Below, piece by piece: positions 45,610 through 57,419 of a stretch of 64,000 nucleotides of DNA. Position 1 is the first letter of the stretch. The number at the start of each line of letters is the position of its first letter. The notes below the pieces were generated by a model. That model did not search any database and had not been told where the DNA came from. It was given only the letters and a program-made list of their open reading frames with translations. Source of the DNA: Kappaphycus alvarezii (lineage: Eukaryota; Rhodophyta; Florideophyceae; Gigartinales; Solieriaceae); the NCBI GenBank assembly GCA_002205965.3, contig NADL03000683.1, forward strand, positions 682,001-746,000. Reading direction: 5' to 3'. Position numbers and translations under genes: made by a program.

Positions 45610-46650
45610 GCTACCAATCGACCTGGGTTCTCTGGTGAGTGTGCTGCCGGTGTCGGAATCTACCAGATGCGAGAGGTTTCACAAAAAGTTCAAGCGCTGC
45701 CGGAGGGAAGGGCAGACTCTACATCTCGTTGACATGATCTTATCTATTGCTGGTGCCGTCCCCATACGGCAGCAGTGTATCGTAGAAATCATTTTTAAAT
45801 AAATGGAAGTGAAATTACAGGATTCGAACATTCACAAATAGCCCAGCACATATTCTATCAATCATCTGACGACCATGCCAACAGATATCTAGTTATCACA
45901 ACAGAGGACATTCTGGGTGACAATTTTCCACTTCCGTAAGGTCTTAAACCAATGCACCCTACAAATAGAATAGGCTTGTTACAGTAATGTATGCCAATAC
46001 TCGGTACTGTCTGTCCTGTATGGTCTGTACGCACTTCAGACCTCCCTTTCCGATTGTATAAGTGCTACTAAGGCTTCTTGGCTCCAGGTGACCTTATGGC
46101 GATGGTTACTGACTAGTAATGCAAATCTGGAAAAATTGACCATTCCTAAAAAAACCTACGCATATGCGTCTTGCGCGCATATTACAGCTTACTGTAGTCC
46201 TTGCTCCAACACAATTTTATGAGGGTGTAGTTTTACTCTATCTATACAATAGATATTCCATTGACATCTCTGTCTATTTTCGGTCTATCTAGGCCGTACA
46301 ATCTATAGATCTTAATTACACTAGATATTTATGGATATTTTAGAAAGATATTTATCCTAGTGGTTGCAGCTTCCCGCGCATGCTAGGGCTAGAATAAGGT
46401 GCCGAAATTGTAGAAGGGAGCAACCAATTCATCTCTCCTCGACCCAGACTTGGCTAGCAGGAACGCTTCTGCTTTTTTCAGAGTCGCCCACAAGCGCCAC
46501 TTTGCTTTTTGATCTTGAAATTCGTGACAGTTTCAAACTCTGAGCTCGCTAGCGGAGTTCAGTCTATGGGAACTGCAGATCGGTTCTGTGAAAGCCGAGG
46601 GTACGTCGCCGATCGCCTCAGCTGAGCAGTAGCAGAGGATCGCTGAGGTG
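45610..46650. other. No recognised feature
   Basis: AT-rich sequence with no frame above 60 codons. Contains a few GTACTGT motifs (about 46,003). Confidence 0.35.
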
Positions 46651-46654
46651 TAAC

Positions 46655-46948
46655 GTGGAGCTTGCCCATCTCAGCGACGTGAAGAAAGGAAGTGATCGAT
46701 GGGAGAGACGAAACTTGAAAAGAATAGAGGGCGGGGAGGTTTGGTCAGAATTACTGCACCATGTCAACGGTTTTGTGCTGATCTTAGTTGTGGGTTGGTC
46801 TGAAGGAAAAGGACGCCTTCACCACTATTGCATACCTATCCACTGCATCACTAGCAAGATGAAGTATAGATCTTGTCCTGACAAATCCGTGGTTATCCAC
46901 CCGCTCCTATTAACATCAACCGCGCGCCCAGTTGGCGCCTGCCTATAG
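46655..46948 (+). CDS. Hypothetical 97-codon ORF
   Basis: Plus frame with an N-terminal charged part (VKKGSDRWERRNLKRIE) and a hydrophobic VNGFVLILVVGW segment. The minus frame 46,825-47,043 overlaps it and is of similar quality, so coding is undecided. The plus frame begins at GTG, hence no defined start. Confidence 0.15.
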   Translation: MELAHLSDVKKGSDRWERRNLKRIEGGEVWSELLHHVNGFVLILVVGWSEGKGRLHHYCIPIHCITSKMKYRSCPDKSVVIHPLLLTSTARPVGACL

Positions 46949-47070
46949 ACGTCTCCGGGGCTGATATAATAAGGGCCGATTCCATATAATATAGGGAATG
47001 CGTATCGACGGTTGGTGATGTGCGAGATATTTTCGGTAGACACGGATGGTTCACCGCAAATTTTTTATTC

Positions 47071-47118
47071 TTGGGTACTAGAATTTTTGGGTACTAGAAT
47101 TATTGGGTACTAGAAGGA
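47071..47118. repeat. 16-bp tandem repeat, three copies
   Basis: TTGGGTACTAGAATTT and two near-identical copies follow head to tail (starts 47,071, 47,087, 47,103). A single-base change separates the first two. Confidence 0.8.
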
Positions 47119-47849
47119 GTAGGGAAGAGAAGTAAAGCAAAGGAATGAACCAGAAAAATTCCACTTAAAAATACCCTTCAGAACAGGGCTCCCACAGCTT
47201 GAAAAAACAGGCTCCTTCGCCTGCCATTCACTACCTTGCAGAATGCCACGGCGACCAGCTGTACCGAAGACGAGCGACCTTGGCGAAAACCATGCATAGC
47301 CACTTTACAGCTCCGTTCAAAAAGCAAAGCTATATATGCGCGCCACCTCCTGGTTCGTCCAACGTGCTCTGTGTGCGATAGATGGCGGTAATGTTGACAA
47401 GTTTATTGACTATATCGGTGCAGCGAGAGCGCAGAGATCGTAGCATGTCTATCTTCAGTGGAAACGGGCTAGACAGGTGGAAGTAGCCGAGCTCGCAACT
47501 GGTGACATGTTGCACGGGGCGGGCGCCGAGAGTGGCGAAATTTTTGATGAAGCCTCGCAGTTTTTAGGTTTAGTTTGGGGTCCGGGGCATTGATTCCAAA
47601 CAGGGTCAGTTTCAATTGGGTATAATTGGTGCATTACTTATATGTTTAGGTAAAAATGGGGTGTTTTACTTAATTTTCTTGATAACATAAATCACTTACG
47701 AGGCCTGATTTGGGTTTCAATGGGGCTTTTTTACTGCGTATGGTGCTAAGGTCATAATTCATGTATTATAGATGCAGTAACTATTATTTTACCCCACTTG
47801 CTCTCATTAAAATGTCATTTTGCCCTTTTCTTCGAAAATACTGGGTTTG

Positions 47850-48340
47850 CAGTCGTTCTGTATCCAAATTGTCTTGTAACTTCAAGAGATAAAAATCAGA
47901 CGGGCGGCGTTAGCGGCAAGTCTGAAAAAACGGTAAGCTTTTCTTGCTATTGCATAAAATTTCTATTGCATAAAAGCTGATTAGGTTGAAATAAGAATGT
48001 TGATAATCCTTTTTAATTCTGTGCCCAAGGCTTCTAGGCCTTTCATAAGCAGTAGATGTCGTTGATTATCTCTAGCATATCTTATAACCACCAAGTAAAT
48101 TCCCTAGCGGATATCCATGCGGACGTTCCTACTGTCTCTGATAATACAATGATTCTAACGGGCATCGCTAAAAGTACAATAAGATTGGAGAAATATACAA
48201 TATATAGGATATAAATAGTAGTAAGGGAAAATAGCTACACTAAAGGGATATTAATAGTACATACATGAATTTTATGTATCTTTTATTTTCAGCACTCCCC
48301 CCTTTCCCCTGGCCTATTGTTTTCTCCATTATCAGTCACT
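47850..48340 (-). repeat. Putative 3' LTR of Copia copy B
   Basis: About 250 bp (47,850-48,100) align with 1950-2170 at the 5' end of copy A. It lies just beyond the pol end on the same strand. Borders are approximate. Confidence 0.45.
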
Positions 48341-48819
48341 AATTACCCATTGCTGAAAGATCACACTTAATTTTTTTGAGTATGTAACTCATAGCATCCA
48401 ACTGTGCGATCTTCCTGGAGGCGTCCGCGGTGTTGTTTGCAGTCGGTAAAAATACAACAATGAATATTTCGTCCTTTTCAAATGCATCTTTAACAAAAAC
48501 AAAAATCAGTCTTTAGACGTTATTCCAAGTATATGAACACTTTTTGATAACATCAAATAGAATTTTGGAGTCTGTAAATATTGAGATTGTAGTTTTGACT
48601 TCAAGTAATGATTCAATTTCGTGCTTGTTCATGTACCCAATACCTAAATTATCAGCAAAATCATAAACTTCGGCGCCTAGTACATATCTATTTACTCTGC
48701 GGTTTTTGTGGCTAGAATCACTGAGGACATTACAACTCACGGTATTTTCAGTTAGCACAACAGTGTATCAAGGTTGAATAGTATTGTCGTCGTGTTTTGC
48801 GAATGATGACTCACAATAT

Positions 48820-51263
48820 GGGTAAGCCTCAAAAACAAGGGCGCATTATGGCCTTTTTGAAGTACGAATGTTATGGCGCATTTTGTAAAAATTACCCAAA
48901 ATACCCAAACGTTTTTTATTTAGAGCAAACTGTGATAAACTTCATGCTCTTTTTACGGTTTGTTCAAGCCGTTTTTCATTCCAAACTTATGAAAAATCTC
49001 CTGATCACTACATGACTACTCTGGAGTGCCCCCTGCCTCTGACCCAAAATATCGCTCCGCAATCTCGTTGTTGCCAGAATAGTACCGGTTAAGTACATTG
49101 ACAATCAGGTACTCCCTTCTGTCTCCTTCTTTCGGTGATGGAACGGAGCTCAGAGGCGCCCATTGAAGCTTAAACTTAACCCTCAGATCTTCTCTGGAGA
49201 AAGAATCCAGTATTGCAGAAACTAAGGTATGCCGTTTCAGTAAACTAAAGCAATCCTCCTCAACAGAAGTAGATAAATTCCCTATTCCAAGTGTCCCTTG
49301 GATTTTTACTGCAAAACAAAAATAAATGCCCTTCAGATAGCCTCAGCTTTGCAGATATGGTAAATTACTGTTCTGAATATCATTTCCAATTGAACTATTC
49401 CACCTTCGTTGACGCAATGACAACTGTCGAATGTGCACTATTGTCAATAAGTTTCATCATTTCATCAGTAAAAAGTATTTCACTTTGCCGAAACTTTCTT
49501 TTAACATGTCCGAAGGCGCCCTCGCAGACAATCTTTGTTTGCCCCGCTATTAAAAAGTGAATAAAAATACTCTCCTGTAACCTGCAATAACTATCCAATA
49601 TATATACCATAGGAGGGGTCGATTCTTACTCTGCCCGCTGCAATTGTCTTCATGCAGTTTTAGATATCTAAATGCGGCAATTGCAGTGCTTTCCCGGATT
49701 TTTTTAAAACGAAGTGTACCATAGAGATGACAACGTTTTCCGCCTTTTCATTCGGCCAGTGGCCTTCAGGTAGACCAAAAATGGAATTCATAGATAGATT
49801 GCTACATGAAACACCGAAGATTTCAAACTTGAGGGCAGATATAAATTGAAATTGGCCAGGCTGTTTCTACTGCTTGGGCAACAAGACCTTCTCTGCGAAA
49901 TCAAAAACTAAATGTATGAACCCACCTTGACCCCTTGAAGCGTCTTGCTGGAATTTTTTATATTACCTGAACTCCGATAGAGCTTCTGCACGGTGCTAAA
50001 ACAGAAATTTTTCGAGCTTTGATAGAGAACATCTGTGGGGCACTTTGTAGATAGAATATTCTTTAACGCAGTGCAGAAGTCGCAAAAATCGCTTCCACTA
50101 CTGGCGATACGAAGAGTAGGAATCCCTCCGATCCAGTACCATAAGAATTAATTATATGAGAGCGACTGTTCCATTTTTGAAAGTAAAGGCTCCATGTTCA
50201 TTAACTCCGACATTACGCTTTCCCATTGAGCAACATACATATCATGCACCTTGACTCGAGTAAAGCCACTAGATGAAAGACGCAAAGGAGACTCTTCTGC
50301 AGATCCACGGCCCCGAGGGCATATTTAAGTATGCAAAGAAGCGAGTGATTTTAGAAAAGCTTCAACACCAGTCCTTTGTACCCCAAGCTTCGCCTTTCTC
50401 GACGCGTTATGATTGCTGTTGTAGATAGATGGAACCCTGGATGTAGCGACTTGGAGCTCATGGCGTTGAATAATAGCTTCCGATAACTGACGACTGCCGC
50501 AAATGCACTTCTGCACACTTTTCTGCCCTTAGTATCGAAGGCAATGTTGGTTCTTCCTGGATGGTCCGATGTTTTTCGACTTCTTCGCTTTCTTTCAGGA
50601 GCACGGCTCTCTGGTAGGAATTCATTGGTCAAGTTCGGAGGGTCAGCTACTGCATATAGCATGTTGCGAACAAACGCAACCTTATCCACTTCATCAAAGG
50701 TCTTGAACTGGTTGTCGATAGCTTGATAGAAGGTGAGGAACACGAAGGGTCGCATGTGCATGATGCCATCAAGTTGTCGTAATGGGCAAAGACGGAAGGA
50801 AGTGAAGGGGGCGTGGTTGTAGGTTTCGGAGGGAACTGGAGCTGTTTTGGTGATAGAAGAGGGAGTGGGGGCGATGAGCTTATCGTCAGGGTCGTAATGA
50901 CCCTCTTCAGTAGAGTCTATAGTCGGGATGCTTGAAGCTGGGGTAAGGCTTTGGTTGTCTTCAACAATGTTTGAAGCAAGAAGATGTTCAATGTCCATGA
51001 CGACTGTTAGGGACAGACGTTGCCAATACTCTTGGTGTCGTCCAGACGAACTTTTGTTTTCAATTTATCACCCGCCCTCTTCGAGTTCTAAGGGTAAACT
51101 TGAAAGTTATGGTTGGAAAAGGCCTTCGATCGATAGAGACGTGTAGGTGCGTCCTAAAAACAAAGTATACAGCGTTTTCAGCTCGCCGAGAGCAGTAAGT
51201 AGATTTAATAAAATGAAAATATTGAAAATGGCCATAAAGCACTCTTGTTTTTGAAGCTTACCC
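48820..51263 (-). mobile_element. DNA transposon with 34-bp TIRs encoding a DUF7869-type protein
   Basis: 2,444 bp bounded by inverted repeats: left 48,820-48,853 starts GGGTAAGCCTCAAAAACAAG, right 51,230-51,263 (reverse complement) starts GGGTAAGCTTCAAAAACAAG; 30 of 34 positions match, both ending TTATGGCC. Both sides are flanked by ATAT (48,816-48,819 and 51,264-51,267), a possible 4-bp target duplication. Outside the TIRs the sequence on both sides is Copia pol (RT on the right, RNase H on the left), which proves insertion. The single gene on the minus strand encodes a DUF7869-type protein. I recall no established superfamily with these exact ends, but cannot search. Confidence 0.8.
49390..50998 (-). 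pseudogene. DUF7869-type putative transposase
   Basis: ATG at 50,998, about 265 bp inside the right TIR. N-terminal 215 codons (50,351-50,998) are open: a disordered Ser/Thr/Pro part, then FVFLTFYQAIDNQ and a helical Cys-containing block with FDTKGRKVCRSAF. After a frameshift near 50,350 come a CxxC in SGSDFCDFC (50,070-50,097), DFAEKV (49,885-49,902), QPGQF, IFGVS, EGHWPNEKAENVVISMVH, then DNCSGQSKNR (49,619-49,648), a one-base frameshift, and FLIAGQTKI...GAFGHVKRKF (about 49,490-49,555). The DNC-GQ-KN and GHTK-like motifs define DUF7869 proteins of animals, fungi and algae; the Asp residues may be a DDE-like active site (inference). At least two frameshifts and several stops. Confidence 0.7.
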
Positions 51264-54200
51264 ATATATTTTCAACCTAATGGAGTTTTTTCCAACTTTT
51301 AATACTTAAGCGAAGAACTAAGGTTGTTCTACATATGCTTTACAACTTTTTTCAACTGCTTTATTGCTTCCACTGAGAAATCGGTTTCAATCACTTGTGC
51401 GGCCATATTCACGGTACAACATATTTCAACCTTTGTATGAGTTAACCAAGCTAATCTCTGCCTTTAAGATCTGAATTCATAAAAGGAGGCGTCAATCAGC
51501 AGAATGCTTAATTTCTTAACATACTGTTCCTGACCTAACTCAAAATCCATAATCAGTTCTCTTTCTCTGACACCTGCAAATACAGTGTCACCGAACTCTC
51601 TTTCTCTCGATTCACATTTATCAAAAGTCTTTTGGGACAACTTAATGAATTCATTGTTGCCACAAAGTAGAGAATCGTCCACATAAGTTCCAACTAGTCC
51701 CTGAAGCTCTCCTTCAACATGCATTGTGAAGAGTGCGAGATCTCCGTTGGTTGGCTTCATACCGATAACTTTCTTCAATTTTTAATTCATGGTGCGATTC
51801 CAGTAGTCTCCTGAATCTTATAATACGTAAAGAGGTTTAAATAACTGTATTAATTTGTTCTCCGGTAATCCAAAGCCTTTGGTTGGTCTAAGGTAAACTT
51901 TGCGCATCATGGTTTGAGCTGACTGTAAGTACGTCTGTTTAAGTTCCTGAGACCAAATCCTGAAATCGATTACTGCAGCCATTGACACTAACGAGCGGGT
52001 GGTACACAGGCGTATAATCGTAGTGTAATGTACTATATGGTTCTTTTCTTTGTCCTTATGACCTTGTACTACCAACCTGTGCTTTGTATATCTCTTTGTC
52101 AGTTTTCTTATTTTTGATTGACAGAAAAAATCTTCTAGTGTCCATCCGTCATCCCTTTATCCTCAAATGAGGACAAAAAATTGCAGTATAGTACTGGAAT
52201 ACTGGCATCAAGTAAATCGACGTGTAGTGGGATAAAGCCACCATCAGGGGTTGGAATACGAATTGTAATCGGTGTAATACTTGGAAAGATTCCATCACAA
52301 AAAACTTGTAAGCAGTTGTCACGCGCTTGCGTTTTATCTTAATCCCAGCTGGATCGCAGTATTCCTTTGCTTATGACTTTCCAATCACTGATTTTCGAAC
52401 ACCAGTGTCGAGAAAAGTTCCGTGTCATTTCTCTGAATTGGAGTGCTTTGGCAATATGCTGCTCTTGACAGTAAAAATCTGAGGGGTCTTTACGTGTTCA
52501 TTCTTTCTTTTAATTTGCTTCCGTGGAAAAGAGACGAGTTCTATGTCATAAATGGGAGGCTTGTTACGTTCCCTTTCAGTTTTCCTTTGGTTAGGAGCAC
52601 TTCTGCTTTTTAGAGCACCCCTAGTTAAAAATCCTCGTCATCCAAAAGCGGTAGGTCCTTAACTGTAATTTTTGAAAATAACTTTTCAGAGACATACGCT
52701 GAGTCATCCTCATCCATTCTTCAATTTTAAGAGTCCCAACTGCCATCATCTCTTTTGAAGTCCCTGAAGAAATCCTGAGCAGGCAATATTTCTTCATCAA
52801 CTGATTGGCCATCATGATCCAGTTCCTGACAGAACTCAAAAAGTACACGTTTTTGGCTTTTGCCAGATCTTAAAATGAGCCTCACTGGTACAATTGAATC
52901 TTCCTAGCAACATTCTCAGCCATTGACTGGCGACAATGAAAAATAATTTGGCCTTTTTTCCATAGCCTCAACGAGTTCTATCATCACGAGTTTTATTTTC
53001 CTAATGCTGGAAGATTAGTTGCTGCGTGAGTGACCATCGTAACGATTGACTGTAGTAGAACGCGGGTCACGGCCATATTGAGGTTGTCCAGAATAAAATG
53101 TATCTACAAGGAGGATACGGGGTGTATGGTCTGCATCTGAGATCGATTTCATACGTAGGTTCCTCCGATTCCTCATTCGTCCAACTCTCTCCTCTTGCTC
53201 CAATTGAGCGGCAGAAATGAGCTGTCTGTAAAATAATTGATAACTTAGGTCACCATAATTTTCTCTACTGCAAGGATAACGAGCCCAGTAGAACCCAATA
53301 ACGGCGGAATGAACATACTCAAATTTGTCGCTTTCTGAACGGCACTGATGTGGTGCTTGCGGAATGAACTTTGAGAGTTCCTCGTGTAATTTCTCGATAG
53401 AATCATTCACAGTACAAGTAGGATAAATATACTGGCTGACACGAATGTTTGGAAGGTATGTTGCAATTCTATTTTGCGTTGAGACTGAGTTATATTCACT
53501 TTCTAGTACTTTTAGAGCTTGGTGATAATGATCATACACAGCTTCCACATTTATTATGCAGAGTATTCGGACATGTGCTGTAAGGAGATGGTGGAGATAA
53601 TCGAGCCTTTGCTCGTCATTGAACATACAATTCTGGCATGCATACTTGTATTCAGGTGTAAACTCGTTCCAGCATTCAGCTGGGCTACCTGAATTTTTCT
53701 TATTTTCTTTCCTGAATCGCATTTATATGTAGTAAGGTACCTTATCTTCTGATGGTGCCGGAGATTGGTTGGACAGTGGAGTGGAACGCATGAGGTTTGG
53801 GGCGAGTCTAAGCCTTGATCCGGTTGGTGGCGCAAGAGAGTTGAAACATGCGTGAATATGGTTTAATGCTTTGCTGAGTTCACCACTGCGGAGAATAATT
53901 GACGCAAAGGTCTTTGAAAGCACAGCAGATTCATGGCTGAGGGTTAGCACATTGCGTTCCGCAAGAAATACAATAAACTTGCGAATGATGGATGTATTGC
54001 TCAGAATCTGTCCGAAAAGCATGGGGATAGGAAAATCCTCAAGCAACCGAGCCCTTGATTCATCACAACAGAGGGAACTATCCTCAACATAAGCTTTGAC
54101 GTAGTCCACAAGATACTGTTGCAATTCTGCGGTCTGTCTGATACCAAAACCATATTAATACACCCTTTTGTAGGTGCAAATTAATGGTGAATTAATGCTT

Positions 54201-55357
54201 CGAAAATTGAGGAATTTTCAGTGTTTACCATTTCGTACTGGTTTACGTCCTTTTTGTGGGGTGGTCTACTAAGTTTTCGCTCATTGCCTTTTTTGATCCC
54301 AACGTAAACTGTCTTTTAATTTGTTTTAAATTTGTATTCGACTTGTTTTTTCAATATTTTTTTACTTCATTTTTCGTTTTCAATTTTCAAACAAGAATCA
54401 CAATTAATTTGATAATTCAATTTTCAAATTACTAAGAACAAGATCGACTATCTAGATTTAATTTAACTAAATCTGATCTTAACTAACCTTGAATGATTTT
54501 TTCCAGACACTTTGCGCTGTAAATGTGAATGACCCTCGAAGCTGCGCTTGCACTCGAGACACTACGGCGGATTTTTCTTTGTTCTGTAAGCGTTTCTTTG
54601 CTTGCGGCTCTGTAAATGATCGAAGTATGTTTTGGACCAGATTCAAGTAACCTTGCAAAGCTTACGGGTCCTCTCCTTTACAGCCGCACCTGTACAAGTA
54701 GCCTTAGTAACCTCAGCGCAATCAGCCAGTCAACGGTCAGCTTTGCAGCCTGTGCGTAGCGGAGCCCTAAGAGTATGTCTATTACCACTGTCAGCCGTAG
54801 TGGAATCCGGAAGATCAATTACTGAAACGTGACGACTTGGTACACGCGAAAGATCTGAGTTTATGAACTTAGCCTGAACCTGAATTCACACGTGTAGTCC
54901 CTTAAAACTGAACCTGAATTTAAAGGGGCAATTGCCGTCGCTTGATTGGTCAAAGATGAAGGCCTCGTATTTGTATAAGACGGCGGTTTTTGATCGTCAC
55001 GTGGAGTCTCCTCATTGATCGGCCAAACTGCGGTACCTAGCGAAATTGGAGTGACGCTCGCGTTTGTGATGCTTATAGTCGGGGTTTGGGTGAATCTGAT
55101 GGATTTTGAAAGCTTACACAGAGGCGATCGGGATTCCGATCTTGTTTTGGTTTCGGTGGGGCCAGGTGGGCTACATGGCACCACGGTCGAATTGTTGCCG
55201 TTATTGGCTACTGAATAGTGTTCAAGAAGAAACAACAAATAAGCGTATTGAAACAACAAATAAACGTATTTGTTAGTATTTAACAGCTTACTGGTGGCTT
55301 CTGAAAAGTAATTAACATGCATCTGACTGGATTTTATTTATCAGATTATTGATATAT

Positions 55358-55583
55358 ACACTGCCGCTTGATGCCATAGCCTACCCCCAAAACCACATTT
55401 CTTCATTATACATTGTTTAATTTTAAAAACAAATGTGACCAATTCATTCACCCCTCAAAAAAACTGTAAAACGGCAACATATTGACCAGAAATTAGGTGG
55501 GCAGATTTGTTTTTAAAATTAAACAATTTATAATGAAGAAAATGCGGTTTGGCGGGGTGGGCTAAGGCATCAGGCGGCAGTGT
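55358..55583. mobile_element. MITE-like palindromic element, 226 bp
   Basis: Starts ACACTGCCGCTTGATGCC and ends with the inverse GGCATCAGGCGGCAGTGT. The inverted arms extend about 85 bp each (55,358-55,443 against about 55,495-55,583), including an AT-rich TTGTTTAATTTTAAAAACAA stretch in both. The 50-bp centre is unpaired. No coding capacity. A clear target duplication was not found. It sits between Copia copy B and a LINE relic. Superfamily undecided. Confidence 0.75.
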
Positions 55584-55599
55584 GCACAGAAGGTGCCAT

Positions 55600-56363
55600 A
55601 CCTGTAATAGCGCGGAGCTGGCAGACGTGCCCAAGTAAGTCGCCGTGCGAGCCATGCAGACCTTCGGGCAGGTACGATCCGTCCCTATGCAAAGACTCGT
55701 TACGGTGATGGTTTCATCCAACCCAGCATGTCTTCCGGCTTGTCTTACTCCAGCCTTATGGGTTAGTACCGCCTAACTGTGTCTCCTTTTCAGGCTCTCC
55801 AATACACAGACCTGCTCCCCTGTCTTGGGAAAAGCCATCCTACGTCTCTAATTAGTAGAGCATCCCAGCCCAACATCCCCCACACAATACTGTAAGACAG
55901 ATTGATGATGGACATGTTTTCTTCTCGAGATTTTATCCGACTACAAAAGAGCAGACTATGCAGTACGGCACGGACGAACGGAAAATCTTCCCGGTTTCTA
56001 ACGCACGAAAGTGTGCGGAGAGTATTCAGAGATCAACTACGCAGGCAGGCGGCAAGTGGCAACCTGTCGCGCCTGCATCACTTGGAGGCTAACAACACGA
56101 GTACCGAAGTCGCGAAGTTCTTGCTGAGGAGAGGAACCACGACAGGAAGCAGCGAAGGAAGCGAGGTGTCGGAAAAGCCGCTGGCCCTTGCCACACAAGG
56201 CGCCATAGATATCTACCTCGACGGGGGAAAGGAGGACATCGTGTTGGTGGCAATAATCGCCGTAATTACGATGTTTCTCGCGCTCTGCGAGTGTCGCGGC
56301 ACCGCCTGCGGTAACCGTACATGTGAGATGCGGCGGCGAGCAGAAGGATGGGACAAAGATCAC
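55600..56363 (-). mobile_element. LINE-type retrotransposon relic
   Basis: The 56,037-56,363 frame (108 codons, minus) repeats the C-terminal domain seen at 20,567-21,019: AATLAEREKHRNYG, LLSPVEVDIYGAL, a FRHLASFAAS helix and PQQELRDFGTR. Downstream, 55,600-55,850 aligns with 17,330-17,560 in opposite orientation (MDETITVTSLCIG, TATYLGTSASS). The copy is 5'-truncated and the pieces lie in different frames. Together with the other copies it supports a family with many dead members here. Confidence 0.6.
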
Positions 56364-56726
56364 TAATTCCTTCAGTCTAAATTAGTGGTATTTTGGAGAG
56401 GACAAAGTCTGCAGCATTTTGAGGGTTTTTTAACTGGTTTTTACCAGACAAGAGTTGCAAGAATGGTAGATTTGGGGATATTTCATTGAACCCAGATCTT
56501 AACTCAGTAGAACCCCCACTGATTTAGTTTCTTAGGTCTTTCGCGGGTCATGGGGAGGTTTTGTTATTATCCAATCGCGGTTGCTAAAATTATGTACCTT
56601 TCAGCAGCTTTGAAATATTACTTGACCTACTACCTTTAAATGGGGGGATGGGTTTAACTTACTGGAACAGTGTGAGGGTTGGGATTCCTACGAATCTTCT
56701 ATTCAAACCAAGTTGCTAACTTCTAA

Positions 56727-57321
56727 GTGATGTGTATGACGGCAAATTTCGGAGCTCTAAAACTATGGCCCATGTTATCTGCTGTCGTTACGGTCTCTGA
56801 CCTTGCCGAGCAATCACTCCTCCGCTTGACAAACTGCAAAACTGTTTTGAAAAGGATTCAATATTTATTTCCTAGAATTCCCTCTGTCAAAAAAGTGAGC
56901 ATGGTACTTTGGTGTAGATATGGGGGTTTTATTGGTGAGCTGGGTAGATATGAGTATCCCTCGATTGAACAGACGCCTTTTTCCTTCGGTCTTTCATGCC
57001 AACTGAATCCGAAAGTTCAATCCACTCGCCAGTCCCAAGGCAGTCAGCAAAGAGATACACAGCAACTATAGAGCGTTATCAACCAAGCAGCCCGGTAGAA
57101 ACGGGCATCTCCTGTCCACATCTGTGAGCTTCGCAGATGGCATCCTTGGGGCTTGTCTTTTGCCACAGGACTCGCGCGAGTTGTTGGTAAGCGTCTTGTG
57201 GAACATTTCTCATAGGGCCGTGTTATTTTTTGACCGAGAGAGGCAAACTTTGTTGGAATATTTGAAAGCATGTGAGGAATACATTAATAAGAAACATCGC
57301 GATGCAAATTCCGGCGATTGA
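56727..57321 (+). CDS. Two unrecognised plus-strand ORFs
   Basis: 56,727-57,071 (114 codons; first codon is not a convincing start) and 57,124-57,321 (65 codons) lie one behind the other. The second has a helical charged end, FFDRERQTLLEYLKACEEY, that looks protein-like. They may be parts of one broken gene; no family recognised. They do not match the adjacent LINE relic on the other strand. Confidence 0.25.
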
Positions 57322-57419
57322 TAGCAATCACAGTCCATTGTTGCACCAGCGAGCTGAGAACGAGGGGAAGTCGATGACGTTCGGGAACCAGAGGCAATGT
57401 ATTCAGACATTCAATGCAG

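Larger units (their letters stand above)
47790..55320 (-). mobile_element. Copia-type retroelement copy B, with nested DNA transposon
   Basis: Minus-strand parts: leader and Pro/Ser-rich frame (55,322-54,861), gag (54,124-53,723 and 53,722-53,015, 235 codons), protease region (near 52,350-52,420), linker (52,848-52,621), reverse transcriptase (52,075-51,464, with KQTYLQSA, KVYLRPTKGFGLPEN and the catalytic GTYVDDSLLCGN), and RNase H (48,758-48,513, with RYVLGAEVYDFADN and IFTDSKILFDVI) with the pol end near 48,390. A probable LTR follows at 47,850-48,340. The RT/RNase H region is interrupted by the transposon at 48,820-51,263. Same family as copy A at 1-2180. Broken, many breaks. Confidence 0.75.
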
